Part shown: in pieces, positions 1-7,383 of the stretch
How positions within the stretch are numbered: position 1 is the stretch's first letter
Layout: every line of letters begins with the position of its first letter
Origin: Agarophyton chilense
Lineage: Eukaryota; Rhodophyta; Florideophyceae; Gracilariales; Gracilariaceae
Direction: 5' to 3'
Assembly (NCBI GenBank): GCA_030374765.1
Contig: JARGXX010000085.1
Span: forward strand, 1-42,012
Length of the DNA stretch: 42,012 nucleotides
Notes under the pieces: generated by a model
What the model saw: only the letters and a program-made list of their open reading frames with translations
Told to the model about the DNA's origin: nothing
Databases searched by the model: none
Program-made: the position numbers and the translations under genes

Positions 1-398
1 TACACGATTGAGGGCCACAGCGGTACCGTACCCGTGTCAGGCTAGCACATGGGCCTCAACATCTGCCTGTTTATCCAAGAAAACATGGATTTAGTTTTCA
101 CTTTTCCCACTTCCTCCTTGTCCCGCAATTTCAGCACCACCAAAACCCTGTTTCCTCCGCAACGCAACTCAACCGGTAGCATTCCACGCACGGATTCTCC
201 CACAACCGACATCTTGGTCACCACTATGTTCACACATGCGTTATCAACGTATCTCTCATATGCGCAGAAAATCCAAGGGCGGCTGTTGGTCGCGCTGCAC
301 CTATCTTCGGGCTCTCCAGCGCGCGGGCCCGAGATTGAAACGTACCGTGTCCACAACGACCAACAATTTCAACGCTGCTTAATACATATCAACAAAGC
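1..398. other. Unit spacer left of the LTR element
   Basis: No recognisable gene. Both strands are open over 100 or more codons, but neither translation resembles a family I know, and the plus-strand reading frame runs across the LTR boundary, which argues against it being real. With the LTR element removed, this stretch would be directly continuous with 2824 onward (one ACCTG kept), so it is the other half of the pre-insertion locus. The same sequence begins every unit. Confidence 0.6.
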
Positions 399-403
399 AC
401 CTG
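399..403. repeat. Target site duplication, left copy (ACCTG)
   Basis: ACCTG directly precedes the TG of the 5' LTR and directly follows the CA of the 3' LTR (2819-2823). A 5-bp duplication fits the integrases of Ty3/gypsy, copia and BEL-type elements. It is present in every unit, so there was one ancestral insertion that was then amplified with the unit. Confidence 0.92.
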
Positions 404-855
404 TGTTAGGAATTCAGATGATTTTTAGTCAATTATGTTATGCATTTATGTTATGATTTAGTTATACTATGCTTTAAGTCTGTTATTTGAGTTTTAGTGC
501 TTTGGCGGTCCAGTCCCATAATCCATGTTGACCCTATTCGTCATTTCAAGGACCATTGTCATCTCACACGTCACAATGACTTCATAGATGACATTCTTGT
601 CACAATCAACAAAGCTGTCACTGTCAGCATCATCGAGCAAGTGACAGCGAGGCATTGGACACGCATGCACGATTGAACCTCGTGGAAGCAACCATGTTTC
701 ACACGACACCCAATTAGAATGGTACATTAGAAAACACTCTTTATGACCTCTTCTTCGAAGGTTCAGTAGTCTATATAAACCCTGGTGGACCGGCCGACTC
801 TCACCTCGGCCGTCACGAGGATTCACCTTTTCAACTACTGACCAGTGTTCTAACA
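404..855 (+). repeat. 5' LTR, unit 1
   Basis: 452 bp, from TGTTAG to CTAACA. Diagnostic 5'-type sites against the 3' LTR include GACAGCG near 634, GGTACATTA near 721, a 3-bp longer stretch in AAACACTCTTT near 731, and GGACCGGCC near 787. These differences recur in all units with a full element, so they predate the amplification. The LTR carries the element's TATA box and probable start site. Confidence 0.93.
772..779 (+). promoter_or_regulatory. TATA box of the 5' LTR
   Basis: TATATAAA is the only strong TATA box in the LTR. About 31 bp downstream is a TCACC around 801-805, a good place for transcription to start. The predicted transcript begins in the LTR near 803, as in other LTR elements. 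The equivalent box in the 3' LTR is at 2735-2742. No canonical AATAAA is seen inside the LTR. Confidence 0.75.
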
Positions 856-856
856 T

Positions 857-874
857 TGGTAGCCATCGCAAGTA
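857..874 (+). other. Putative primer binding site overlapping the splice donor
   Basis: TGGTAGCC... starts one base after the LTR's terminal CA, the usual position for tRNA priming. The first seven bases, TGGTAGC, complement the GCTACCA 3' end of eukaryotic initiator tRNA-Met, but the match stops there. Either another tRNA is used or the site has decayed. The 3' part of the site overlaps the 5' splice site at 872. Confidence 0.5.
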
Positions 875-1615
875 AGTATTGCACTCACTTCAAACTGGTG
901 ACCATCCAGCCCTGGTGGATTTTGCTATACAAAATACCCCAGGCTTGGATGAACCACAGGAATCCAGCTCTTTACTGACTGTCGATTTCTGCCGCGTTTC
1001 TGCGTGTTTCCAGTGAGCTCAATAAACCGATCTCAGGTACCGCCGTCTTCGCCGTCGTTCTATACCAACACGGATATCTCCTCCGAACCACCGTCATCGC
1101 CGCCGCCACCACCGCCACCACAGATCGACCCTGCTGATTGTAACCATTTCAGATCCCTGGAACCGCGTACTCCACCGCCGTACGAACCGTCTTCGCAGTC
1201 GTCTCCTCTTCGTGAACTGTTGTCAACCTTCGAACCGAGACCAAGTGCAACTAAGGATAACAAGGCCCAAAGCCGTCGCTTACTCCCAATCGACGACGGT
1301 GCCAACTTCCACATCTTTCGTGTAGCATCCGACCGTATCAGGCAGCAACGTAAGCGCACTCTCCGTCGTCGCCTCAAAACCCCTCGTTGCGACACGTGTG
1401 ATTTATGTTTCAATAGCCGCGTTCAACTTGGTGAACATCTCTCTGGCAGCCGACACAGGAACAAAGTACTGAATCAGAAGTCCGCTCCAGGTTATTACAA
1501 TTGTGGTATTCGATCTTTCAACAACTGGAAGCACTACGAAGATCATAAAGGTGGAAGAAAGCATCAAGCCGCAGTTAGGAGAGAAAACCGCTGTGAACAA
1601 GCTTATTTCAAGTAA
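871..1615 (+). CDS. Spliced zinc-finger protein of the LTR element (unit 1)
   Basis: Predicted 200-residue protein from two exons: base 871 (the A of the start codon) joined to 1014-1615, with intron 872-1013. The contiguous genomic ORF has no ATG at its 5' end. Splicing creates A|TG in frame with a G at -3, and exon 1 has no earlier ATG. The N-terminal half is Ser/Pro-rich with a run of seven prolines at residues 30-36. A basic stretch (about 110-125) precedes a U1/JAZ-type finger: C126-x2-C129-x12-H142-x5-H148, with HLSGSRHRNK. A second finger near 164-184 keeps H178-x5-H184 and the Y/F-rich core but has only one Cys (C164), so it probably does not bind zinc. Fingers of this class (ZNF346, ZNF385) bind double-stranded RNA. 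RNA binding here is an inference. The frame is intact in six units. Confidence 0.7.
872..1013 (+). other. Predicted 142-bp spliceosomal intron in the LTR element leader
   Basis: Donor CAA|GTAAGTATT is a near-perfect consensus. Acceptor TTCTGCGTGTTTCCAG is a long pyrimidine-rich tract ending in CAG, and TTACTGAC at 972-979 is a good branch-point match about 35 bases upstream. The donor sits just downstream of the primer binding site, like the major splice donor of retroviruses. Equivalents: 7385-7526, 13858-13999, 20333-20474, 26933-27074, 37842-37983. Confidence 0.8.
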
Positions 1616-1686
1616 ATACCAACGAAGTTGTTGCCCAAGTACTACCCATACTATTTCTTGCAAACTGCTCAGACATACTGAAGCAG

Positions 1687-1694
1687 TATAAAAA
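1687..1694 (+). promoter_or_regulatory. Possible internal TATA box ahead of ORF2
   Basis: TATAAAAA lies 71 bp after the zinc-finger stop codon and 128 bp before the ATG of ORF2 at 1822. A CA-rich stretch with CACTCTCACC follows at about 1731-1740, resembling the initiator area of the LTR promoter. It may let ORF2 be transcribed separately, but a chance AT-rich match is possible. Confidence 0.35.
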
Positions 1695-1821
1695 GAGTCA
1701 AAAACACTGAAACCTTTGAGGCCCAGTCACCACACTCTCACCACATCCACACCACACCCTCGCCGAACTTCACCGTACCCTCGTTTCCATTCCGTTCTAC
1801 CGTCATCAAACCCCTACCGAT

Positions 1822-2367
1822 ATGACCGATAATCACGTTCCAAATCCGACTCAAGCTCTTCAGATTGATGCTGCGTCTTCTTTCTACAGCCGAATTTGGC
1901 TTGGCGGAAGGCGCATGCTTCTTTGGTTTGAAGATATATCTGATGAAATTCTAGTGAAGTTCCGTTTAGCTTGGGCTTCTTGTCATATTTGCTAAGCGTT
2001 TGTTCAACTTCGTGGCCCGTTCCTAACCGAAGAAAAGGCCGATATACTCCAAAAATTGTTCAAGGTTTACGACAATGGGATTCTGGAGTCCATAGACGAG
2101 CAGTTCATTCTCTTCCTATTCACATTTATAGTCTCGCAATATGGACATTTAAGTGCCGATCCTGAAGATACGTTTCTCAATGCCGTTGAATCATCTATAC
2201 TACAAATCGAGGATAATCCTGATGTAGACTTTTCAATGGAATTCGAACCAAGGTCTGATATGTTGATTTTCCCGAAATCCTCCTGGTATACCAGAACTGA
2301 ACGCCGTCCCCAATGGAACACTGAACCACTGACGAGTCGGGACGACTCTCTTTCATGGGGGAAGTGA
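1822..2367 (+). pseudogene. ORF2 of the LTR element, gag-like remnant with one internal stop (unit 1)
   Basis: From ATG 1822 the frame runs 57 codons to TAA (1993-1995), then stays open in the same frame for 123 codons to TGA 2365-2367, which overlaps the polypurine tract. The N-terminus (MTDNHVPNP...LWFEDI...) loosely recalls the start of gypsy-type Gag proteins, where a proline-rich start precedes an LWF motif. The C-terminal part is acidic and unrecognised. No CCHC knuckle or protease is visible. The stop is present in all six full copies, so it is ancestral. Readthrough is possible but not shown. Identity as Gag is a low-confidence inference. Confidence 0.5.
2357..2367 (+). other. Polypurine tract before the 3' LTR
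   Basis: GGGGGAAGTGA, 10 purines of 11, abuts the TG of the 3' LTR, where plus-strand DNA synthesis is primed in LTR elements. It is conserved in all full copies. Confidence 0.8.
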
Positions 2368-2818
2368 TGTTAGGAATTCAGATGATTTTTAGTCAATTAT
2401 GTTATGCATTTATGTTATGATTTAGTATTACTATGCTTTAAGTATGTTATTTGAGTTTCAGTGCTTTGGCGGTCCAGTCCCATAATCCATTTTGACCCTC
2501 TAATCGCCATTTCAAGGACCATTGTCATCTCACACGTCACAATGACTTTATAGATGACATTCTTGTCACAATCAACAAAGCTGTCACTGTCAGCATCATC
2601 GAGCAAGTGACAACGAGGCATTGGACACGCATGCACGATTGAACCTCGTGGAAGCAACCATGTTTCACACGACACCCAATTAGAATGGTATATTAGAAAA
2701 CCTTTATGACCTCTTCTTCGAAGGTTCAGTGGTTTATATAAACCCTGGTCGACTGGTTGACTCTCACCTCGGCCGTCACGAGGATTCACCTTTTCAACTA
2801 CTGACCAGTGTTCTAACA
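2368..2818 (+). repeat. 3' LTR, unit 1
   Basis: 451 bp with the same termini as the 5' LTR. 3'-type markers are GACAACG near 2610, GGTATATTA near 2689, and GGTCGACTGGTT near 2747. TATATAAA is at 2735-2742. It is followed directly by ACCTG (2819-2823). Confidence 0.93.
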
Positions 2819-2823
2819 ACCTG
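2819..2823. repeat. Target site duplication, right copy (ACCTG)
   Basis: Matches 399-403 exactly. Same arrangement at 9332-9336, 15805-15809, 22296-22300, 28831-28835, 33294-33298 and 39789-39793. Confidence 0.92.
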
Positions 2824-2850
2824 TGCTCATTTGCCGGTATATGAAAACGC

Positions 2851-2988
2851 CAAACAACAAACGAGCCTCAACTCCGATTACTTGCTTTCCCGACGCCAAA
2901 CAACAAACGAGCCTCAACTCCGATTACTTGCTTTCCCGACGCCAAACAACAAACGAGCCTCAACTCCGATTACTTGCTTTCCCGACGC
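2851..2988. repeat. 46-bp minisatellite, three copies (unit 1)
   Basis: The period begins CAAACAACAAACGAG and ends CCCGACGC, with starts at 2851, 2897 and 2943. Copies are essentially identical. A period of 46 is not a multiple of three, so any ORF through it reads the same DNA in successive frames. Copy number differs between units. Confidence 0.95.
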
Positions 2989-3140
2989 CAAAACGTTCCC
3001 CCTTCTGCTCATGTACTTGACTCCTATCAGTCCTTTTGAAACGTATATCGTCCGCCGGTTGCGCGGCGAAAACTGTTTCCCGTTGAAAGTGTAAACAATG
3101 GAAGCATACATGAAACCTTTTAGTTCAGTAATAAAAAGCC
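2989..3140. other. Spacer between minisatellite and Helitron remnant
   Basis: No gene recognised. It contains a plus-strand AATAAA at about 3130. It may be decayed Helitron sequence downstream of the recognisable replication-protein region, but no conserved motif survives. Confidence 0.4.
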
Positions 3141-5201
3141 CTAGGCGCATTGGAAGTGAAGCGCCATGTCCTGCACGTTAAGAACGCAATCCATTGTGAA
3201 ACGGCTGACGTCATGCGCACTTGCGGCGAAATTCATTCCATCTAGGAGTCCACGGAGATACGGCCACGGCGCGTGCAGCAGAGCCTCCTTCAAAAACACT
3301 TGGTTAGCCACGAACCACTCGAAAAGCTTTGTAGTTGGTGTTCCTCGAGCTGCAGCACCCCTTCCATCACATTCTCGGAAGAACACCGTATGATGATGCT
3401 TTAAGTGAACGTCTAGTCGCAAGAGAGATGGGTGGCGGTCCACAATGTCGAAGGAATACAACTGCCACACCGCCTCGGAAGCTGACACGTATCTAGGATC
3501 CTAATAGTTGCTGATCTCTTTGTATCGACCATTTGCTGCTGCAATTTCCATAGTGACTAGATAATATCCTTTGCAAACGTATTTGAAAAGGTACTTGATT
3601 TCTTCGCCTCGAGAGACGCACAACTCGGCATTCATTTGACATGCCATCTTGCGAAGTAGATTCGGGCTGTACAGGACGACCTAAGAATTATACAGCGAGA
3701 CAACACATCATTGACGGTAAGTACAGACTTTGTCCTGCAATGACTCACCGCCACCTTCGGGAGAACAACGACGATAGGAGATGTAATGCCCGCTCTCAGT
3801 GCGACAAGTCTCGGCGTTGAACACCTTCGGGAAGTATATCTTGCAGACTCCTTCATCCTTTCAGGGCGCAGATTGGTTATCAGAGCCACAGGGCGTATGA
3901 ACCATGTTCTTCAAAACTAACTCGCGAAGAGTTGGGTCGGTTGGGGGCGGGATTTCTATGGAAATGACTTTGTCAACGTTCTCCGCAAAAAGAAGTCTGT
4001 GTTGAGAGCTAGAGTTCTAGAAGAAAATGATGTGAGCATGCGGAAAATCTCTCTTCTGGAACTCAACGACCTACAGATGGGCTGCTACGGTACCAAAGTA
4101 TTTCTCCTCAATGGTGAAGGCCATCAAAGCCTTGAGAGTTAGGCGAAACACTCGCGCACATAAATCGGGCCTGTCCTATAGTAACAGTGGGGTTAATGCT
4201 AGAGTTTCAGCGGCCCCTGTTGACCCAGTTGGCCCTCGCTGAGTCCATGGATAGCACTGTATTGTAGGCCCGGATCTCATATCGGAAGTGTGTCGCCCGA
4301 GGTCCAGCGTAAGTCAAGACCTGGCAAAGTAGATGAGGGGGATCCGCAAGAGGAGGAAAGGACCGGGCGCCCTTGTTGCAGATGGTTCCGGAAAGAGGGT
4401 TGGTGCTCGACCTACTGACAACACGCTCATCTCGAAAGGGCAACGCATTGCAGGAGCGACACGGAAAGTCCATGGAACTAAGGTCAAGATATGAAGAGGA
4501 CTCTTCTTCGTGCTCATCGAACAATGTGCGGGGCACTTGTTGAGTGGTTCTAACATAGCTCAGCCGGTGTTGTCGATCACGAGTGCGCTCCTGGCTTCTA
4601 GACTGACGAATTGAAACTCTGTTGGCTTCATTTCTTCCAACTGAGTAGGAGTTTCTTCCAAAGTACATGTCTCGCGAATTAGCTCTCTGTTGGTCTCATT
4701 CGTTGCAGTATGAGTAGGGGTATCTTCCAAAGCCCGAGTCTCGCGCACTGCATCGCTTTTGGCCTCATTTCTTACAAAATGAGTAGGAGTGTTTCCCAAA
4801 GCCCGGGCCCCGCGCATGTTGGCTCGACTAGGTGTGTCCTGTTCTGCTCTAGAACGACACGTAGCATCTCAGTTGGCACTAAGGTAAGTTCGGCGCTCGG
4901 GAGTTGTTTGAGATGCCCTCACATCACGCATAGCAGAGCAAATAGCTGCTTGGCATGCTGATTGGACAGATGGGATCTGCTGTGCTCTTGCTGCCTAGGA
5001 TATAGTACGTAAAGCGTCAAGTCTTGTAATTCGTTGTTCCTCCGTTTCTTGCGATCTTCCTTGCCGCGAACGATCCCGGTCTATCGCTTGCGTTGTCTGG
5101 CGGTGGGTCTCGCTTTGCCGTGCACACCGGATTCCCGCGCGTTCTCGATGGTGACTCCTGCGCTCTTGACCCTGTTCTGCCGTCTCATTTGGTCGTCTCA
5201 C
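3141..5201 (-). pseudogene. Helitron replication (Rep) protein pseudogene, unit 1
   Basis: Read 5' to 3' on the minus strand. The N-terminal Arg/Glu-rich repeats include SQETEEQRITRLDALR (about 5050-4998). 23-residue TPT repeats follow (4820-4620). A Cys-rich region has MDFPCRSCNALPF and later RAYNTVL (about 4480-4207). Then come DRPDL (about 4170), FQKRDFPHAHI with HUH histidines at 4032-4040, KNMVHTPCG (about 3908), FPKVF, KYLFKYVCKGY with the paired tyrosines (3579-3596), and YVSASEAVWQLYSF (about 3490). These are hallmark motifs of Helitron Rep domains in animals and fungi. Rep starts within about 40 bp of the Cys-rich region, so a few hundred residues including the first Rep motif are missing. 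At least six in-frame stops interrupt Rep, and the Cys-rich part is in another frame. No Pif1-type helicase is found below 3141. Confidence 0.85.
4621..4820 (-). repeat. ~69-bp coding repeats in the Helitron N-terminus
   Basis: Three diverged copies start near 4621, 4689 and 4758 and encode 23-residue units around (L/A)EDTPTH...NE. They are like the short charged repeats ahead of the Cys-rich region in many Helitron proteins. The spacing keeps the reading frame. Confidence 0.6.
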
Positions 5202-5634
5202 AGGTGAAAGTTCACCCTATTGTCTTCTGCGAGCTTCGGTGGCGTCGCTGTAAGGTACGTTTGGAATAGAATCGCTAAGAAACCCTGTGAAAACACCCCT
5301 AAAAGTGCCCTACCTTGGAGCAACGGCGGCAGCATCGCCAAAAATAATATTAATACTGTGTTACTTATGAAACCGGGCCTGAGCGTATAATACGCAATTT
5401 CAAGCAATATCAATAAGAATATACTATTGGTTCACAACAGCAAGGGTTGGTCAAGTACTGTGAGTTCCTTTCCACGCAATGCAGTGATCCATCACGATGG
5501 CAGTCTTTGCAAGAATACTTCGTTCAGCAGTAAGATCGTCTGCGAGGGAGTGAGACTGCAATAGAAATATTTAAAAATATTATGCCACCATATAATAAAA
5601 ATCTTTATTAATAATATTTTAAAGCATTCAAAAC
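5202..5634. other. Spacer 5' of the Helitron remnant, AT-rich at its end
   Basis: No gene recognised. The minus strand is open for about 70 hydrophobic codons at 5198-5413, without known similarity. The sequence becomes AT-rich from about 5555. The true 5' end of the Helitron (expected TC next to an A|T insertion site) cannot be placed. Confidence 0.4.
5594..5609. promoter_or_regulatory. Palindromic bidirectional polyadenylation signal
   Basis: AATAAAAATCTTTATT gives AATAAA on the plus strand (5594-5599) and on the minus strand (5604-5609). The minus-strand signal lies about 26 bases past the stop of the minus-strand ORF remnant at 5635-5805, a normal spacing for mRNA 3' ends. Confidence 0.45.
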
Positions 5635-5805
5635 CTAATCATAAATAACTTCCTGTTTTTTCCAATGCCGTATGTTCTTCAGAATTTCTTTCCACGGTCC
5701 AATCTTCTTAATATGGACCTTCTCTAAATAATAAGGACTTGCGATTGTTTTCCGTGAAGAAATGTGTTCCAGAAGAGGATCCGCAGCACGCTCGCAGGAA
5801 GCTGA
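5635..5805 (-). pseudogene. Unidentified C-terminal ORF fragment followed by a poly(A) signal
   Basis: The minus strand is open for 56 codons to TAG at 5635-5637, ending ...HIKKIGPWKEILKNIRHWKK... and a short acidic tail. An upstream TGA at 5806-5808 closes the frame, and no ATG serves it. With AATAAA just beyond the stop it looks like the 3' end of a gene, on the same strand as the Helitron. Helitrons are known to capture gene fragments, so this could be one. I do not recognise the family. Confidence 0.3.
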
Positions 5806-5808
5806 TCA

Positions 5809-6513
5809 GGCTCGCTGGAAGTGCGTGGAGCATGTTATTACACGTGTAAGTGTATAAGGATAGGAAAGCTCTGCAGAGTAGGGGAAACGAAATGCTTAAG
5901 GAAAGAAGACGACGGAGCAGGTAGCAAAGGAAAAGGGACGGATGAAGGTGTCGAAGATAGTGGTTGTCCAGGGAACTGGTACTGTAACGAAGCAGCCTAA
6001 ACAGTGCTCACCTTTTAATTTTTTTTCCAACGTTCACATAAGCACAAGGTGCCGTTGCACTATATCCATGGAAAGGGTGCGCGCATTTGCACAAACACGC
6101 CGAGAGCAACGGCGCCCGTTGGCTGCAGCCCCGCAGACGTTTGCCGCCTCCCCAATGACGGGCCGTGGCAGTCTCGTTCCGCCGCCAGTGCGAGTGCCAC
6201 GGCACGCCATTGATCCGCCGACGCACACGTGTCGTCGCCCACCAATACCGCGCCGCGGCACTCTGGTGTCGCCCCAAAGTGGCCCACTATGCTCTCCTGC
6301 AGTGACACACGGACAAACAGACACAGACACAGACCTACAGACACAGGCATGTGCTTTACTAGTTGGATTCAACCACGCAGATCAAATGGTGAAAGAAAAG
6401 AACGATACGAGTTGTAAAACAAGCTATGAAAAATGCGATCATAGTCTCCCTGAGACCGCAGCTCTGAAAAGAGATGTGAAACATGTCCACGTGTATATGC
6501 GAAAGGGGTACCA
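5809..6513. other. Spacer with GC-rich degenerate repeats
   Basis: No gene supported. A plus-strand frame at 5942-6607 is open but crosses the microsatellite and the arbitrary unit boundary, and single-base changes break or alter it in other units. Around 6150-6280 three degenerate CCAATGA-like stretches recur (6152, 6207, 6242) in GC-rich sequence. GGTACCGTAC-like motifs recur near the end of the unit. Confidence 0.45.
6317..6346. repeat. (ACAGAC)n microsatellite, unit 1
   Basis: A short ACAGAC tract interrupted by one CCT. Unit 1 has one fewer 6-bp copy than the others. Equivalents: 12784-12819, 19257-19292, 25855-25890, 32237-32271 and 36768-36803. Units 3 and 4 have an extra A just before it. 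Confidence 0.85.
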
Positions 6514-7383
6514 TACACGATTGAGGGCCACAGCGGTACCGTACCCGTGTCAGGCTAGCACATGGGCCTCAACATCTGCCTGTTTATCCAAGAAAACATG
6601 GATTTAGTTTTCACTTTTCCCACTTCCTCCTTGTCCCGCAATTTCAGCACCACCAAAACCCTGTTTCCTCCGCAACGCAACTCAACCGGTAGCATTCCAC
6701 GCACGGATTCTCCCACAACCGACATCTTGGTCACCACTATGTTCACACATGCGTTATCAACGTATCTCTCATATGCGCAGAAAATCCAAGGGCGGCTGTT
6801 GGTCGCGCTGCACCTATCTTCGGGCTCTCCAGCGCGCGGGCCCGAGATTGAAACGTACCGTGTCCACAACGACCAACAATTTCAACGCTGCTTAATACAT
6901 ATCAACAAAGCACCTGTGTTAGGAATTCAGATGATTTTTAGTCAATTATGTTATGCATTTATGTTATGATTTAGTTATACTATGCTTTAAGTCTGTTATT
7001 TGAGTTTTAGTGCTTTGGCGGTCCAGTCCCATAATCCATGTTGACCCTATTCGTCATTTCAAGGACCATTGTCATCTCACACGTCACAATGACTTTATAG
7101 ATGACATTCTTGTCACAATCAACAAAGCTGTCACTGTCAGCATCATCGAGCAAGTGACAGCGAGGCATTGGACACGCATGCACGATTGAACCTCGTGGAA
7201 GCAACCATGTTTCACACGACACCCAATTAGAATGGTACATTAGAAAACACTCTTTATGACCTCTTCTTCGAAGGTTCAGTAGTCTATATAAACCCTGGTG
7301 GACCGGCCGACTCTCACCTCGGCCGTCACGAGGATTCACCTTTTCAACTACTGACCAGTGTTCTAACATTGGTAGCCATCGCA

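Larger units (their letters stand above)
404..2818 (+). mobile_element. Non-autonomous LTR retrotransposon, unit 1
   Basis: 2415 bp: 5' LTR 404-855, internal region 856-2367, 3' LTR 2368-2818, flanked by ACCTG duplications. The LTRs start TGTTAG and end CTAACA, a perfect 6-bp inverted terminus. A TGG begins one base after the 5' LTR, where a primer binding site belongs, and a purine tract abuts the 3' LTR. The internal region is only about 1.5 kb and I find no protease, reverse transcriptase, RNase H or integrase motifs, so the element must have depended on another element. It encodes a spliced zinc-finger ORF and a second ORF with one internal stop. The LTRs differ at roughly 4% of sites by eye, so the insertion was not recent. 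Superfamily cannot be assigned without pol. Confidence 0.92.
1..6513 (+). repeat. Array unit 1 (reference unit)
   Basis: 6513 bp, three minisatellite copies. It carries a few private variants, for example a Pro instead of Gln codon in the zinc-finger ORF (near 1187-1189) and C instead of T near 573. The microsatellite is one 6-bp copy shorter than in the others. Confidence 0.95.

Noticed and set aside
49..456. Plus-strand frame of 135 codons at the start of each unit, and its minus-strand counterpart at 42-356
   Set aside because: The plus frame continues across the target duplication into the LTR, so it cannot be an ancestral gene. Neither strand shows a known motif. Conservation between units only reflects recent amplification.
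494..871. Minus-strand frame of about 125 codons inside each LTR
   Set aside because: It lies antisense to the LTR promoter and leader and recurs because the LTR is repeated. No family similarity.
1021..1026. AATAAA just after the splice acceptor as a polyadenylation signal
   Set aside because: It falls in codons 3-5 of the predicted protein and far from the 3' LTR. Probably fortuitous.
856..2367. Reverse transcriptase, integrase or envelope genes in the retrotransposon
   Set aside because: The internal region is 1.5 kb and its frames are accounted for by the zinc-finger ORF and ORF2. No catalytic motif of pol is present.
2851..2988. CRISPR-like array
   Set aside because: The 46-bp repeats are directly contiguous with no variable spacers, and the context is eukaryotic transposon DNA.
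2824..3140. Helicase part of the Helitron protein downstream of Rep
   Set aside because: I looked in all minus-strand frames below 3141 and, across the LTR insertion, in 1-398 for Walker A and other Pif1 helicase motifs and found none.
5942..6607. Plus-strand open frame of 221-223 codons spanning the unit boundary
   Set aside because: It runs through the microsatellite and GC-rich degenerate repeats, has no recognisable domain, and single-base indels in units 3, 4 and 6 change or break it. A chance frame in GC-rich DNA is the simpler reading.
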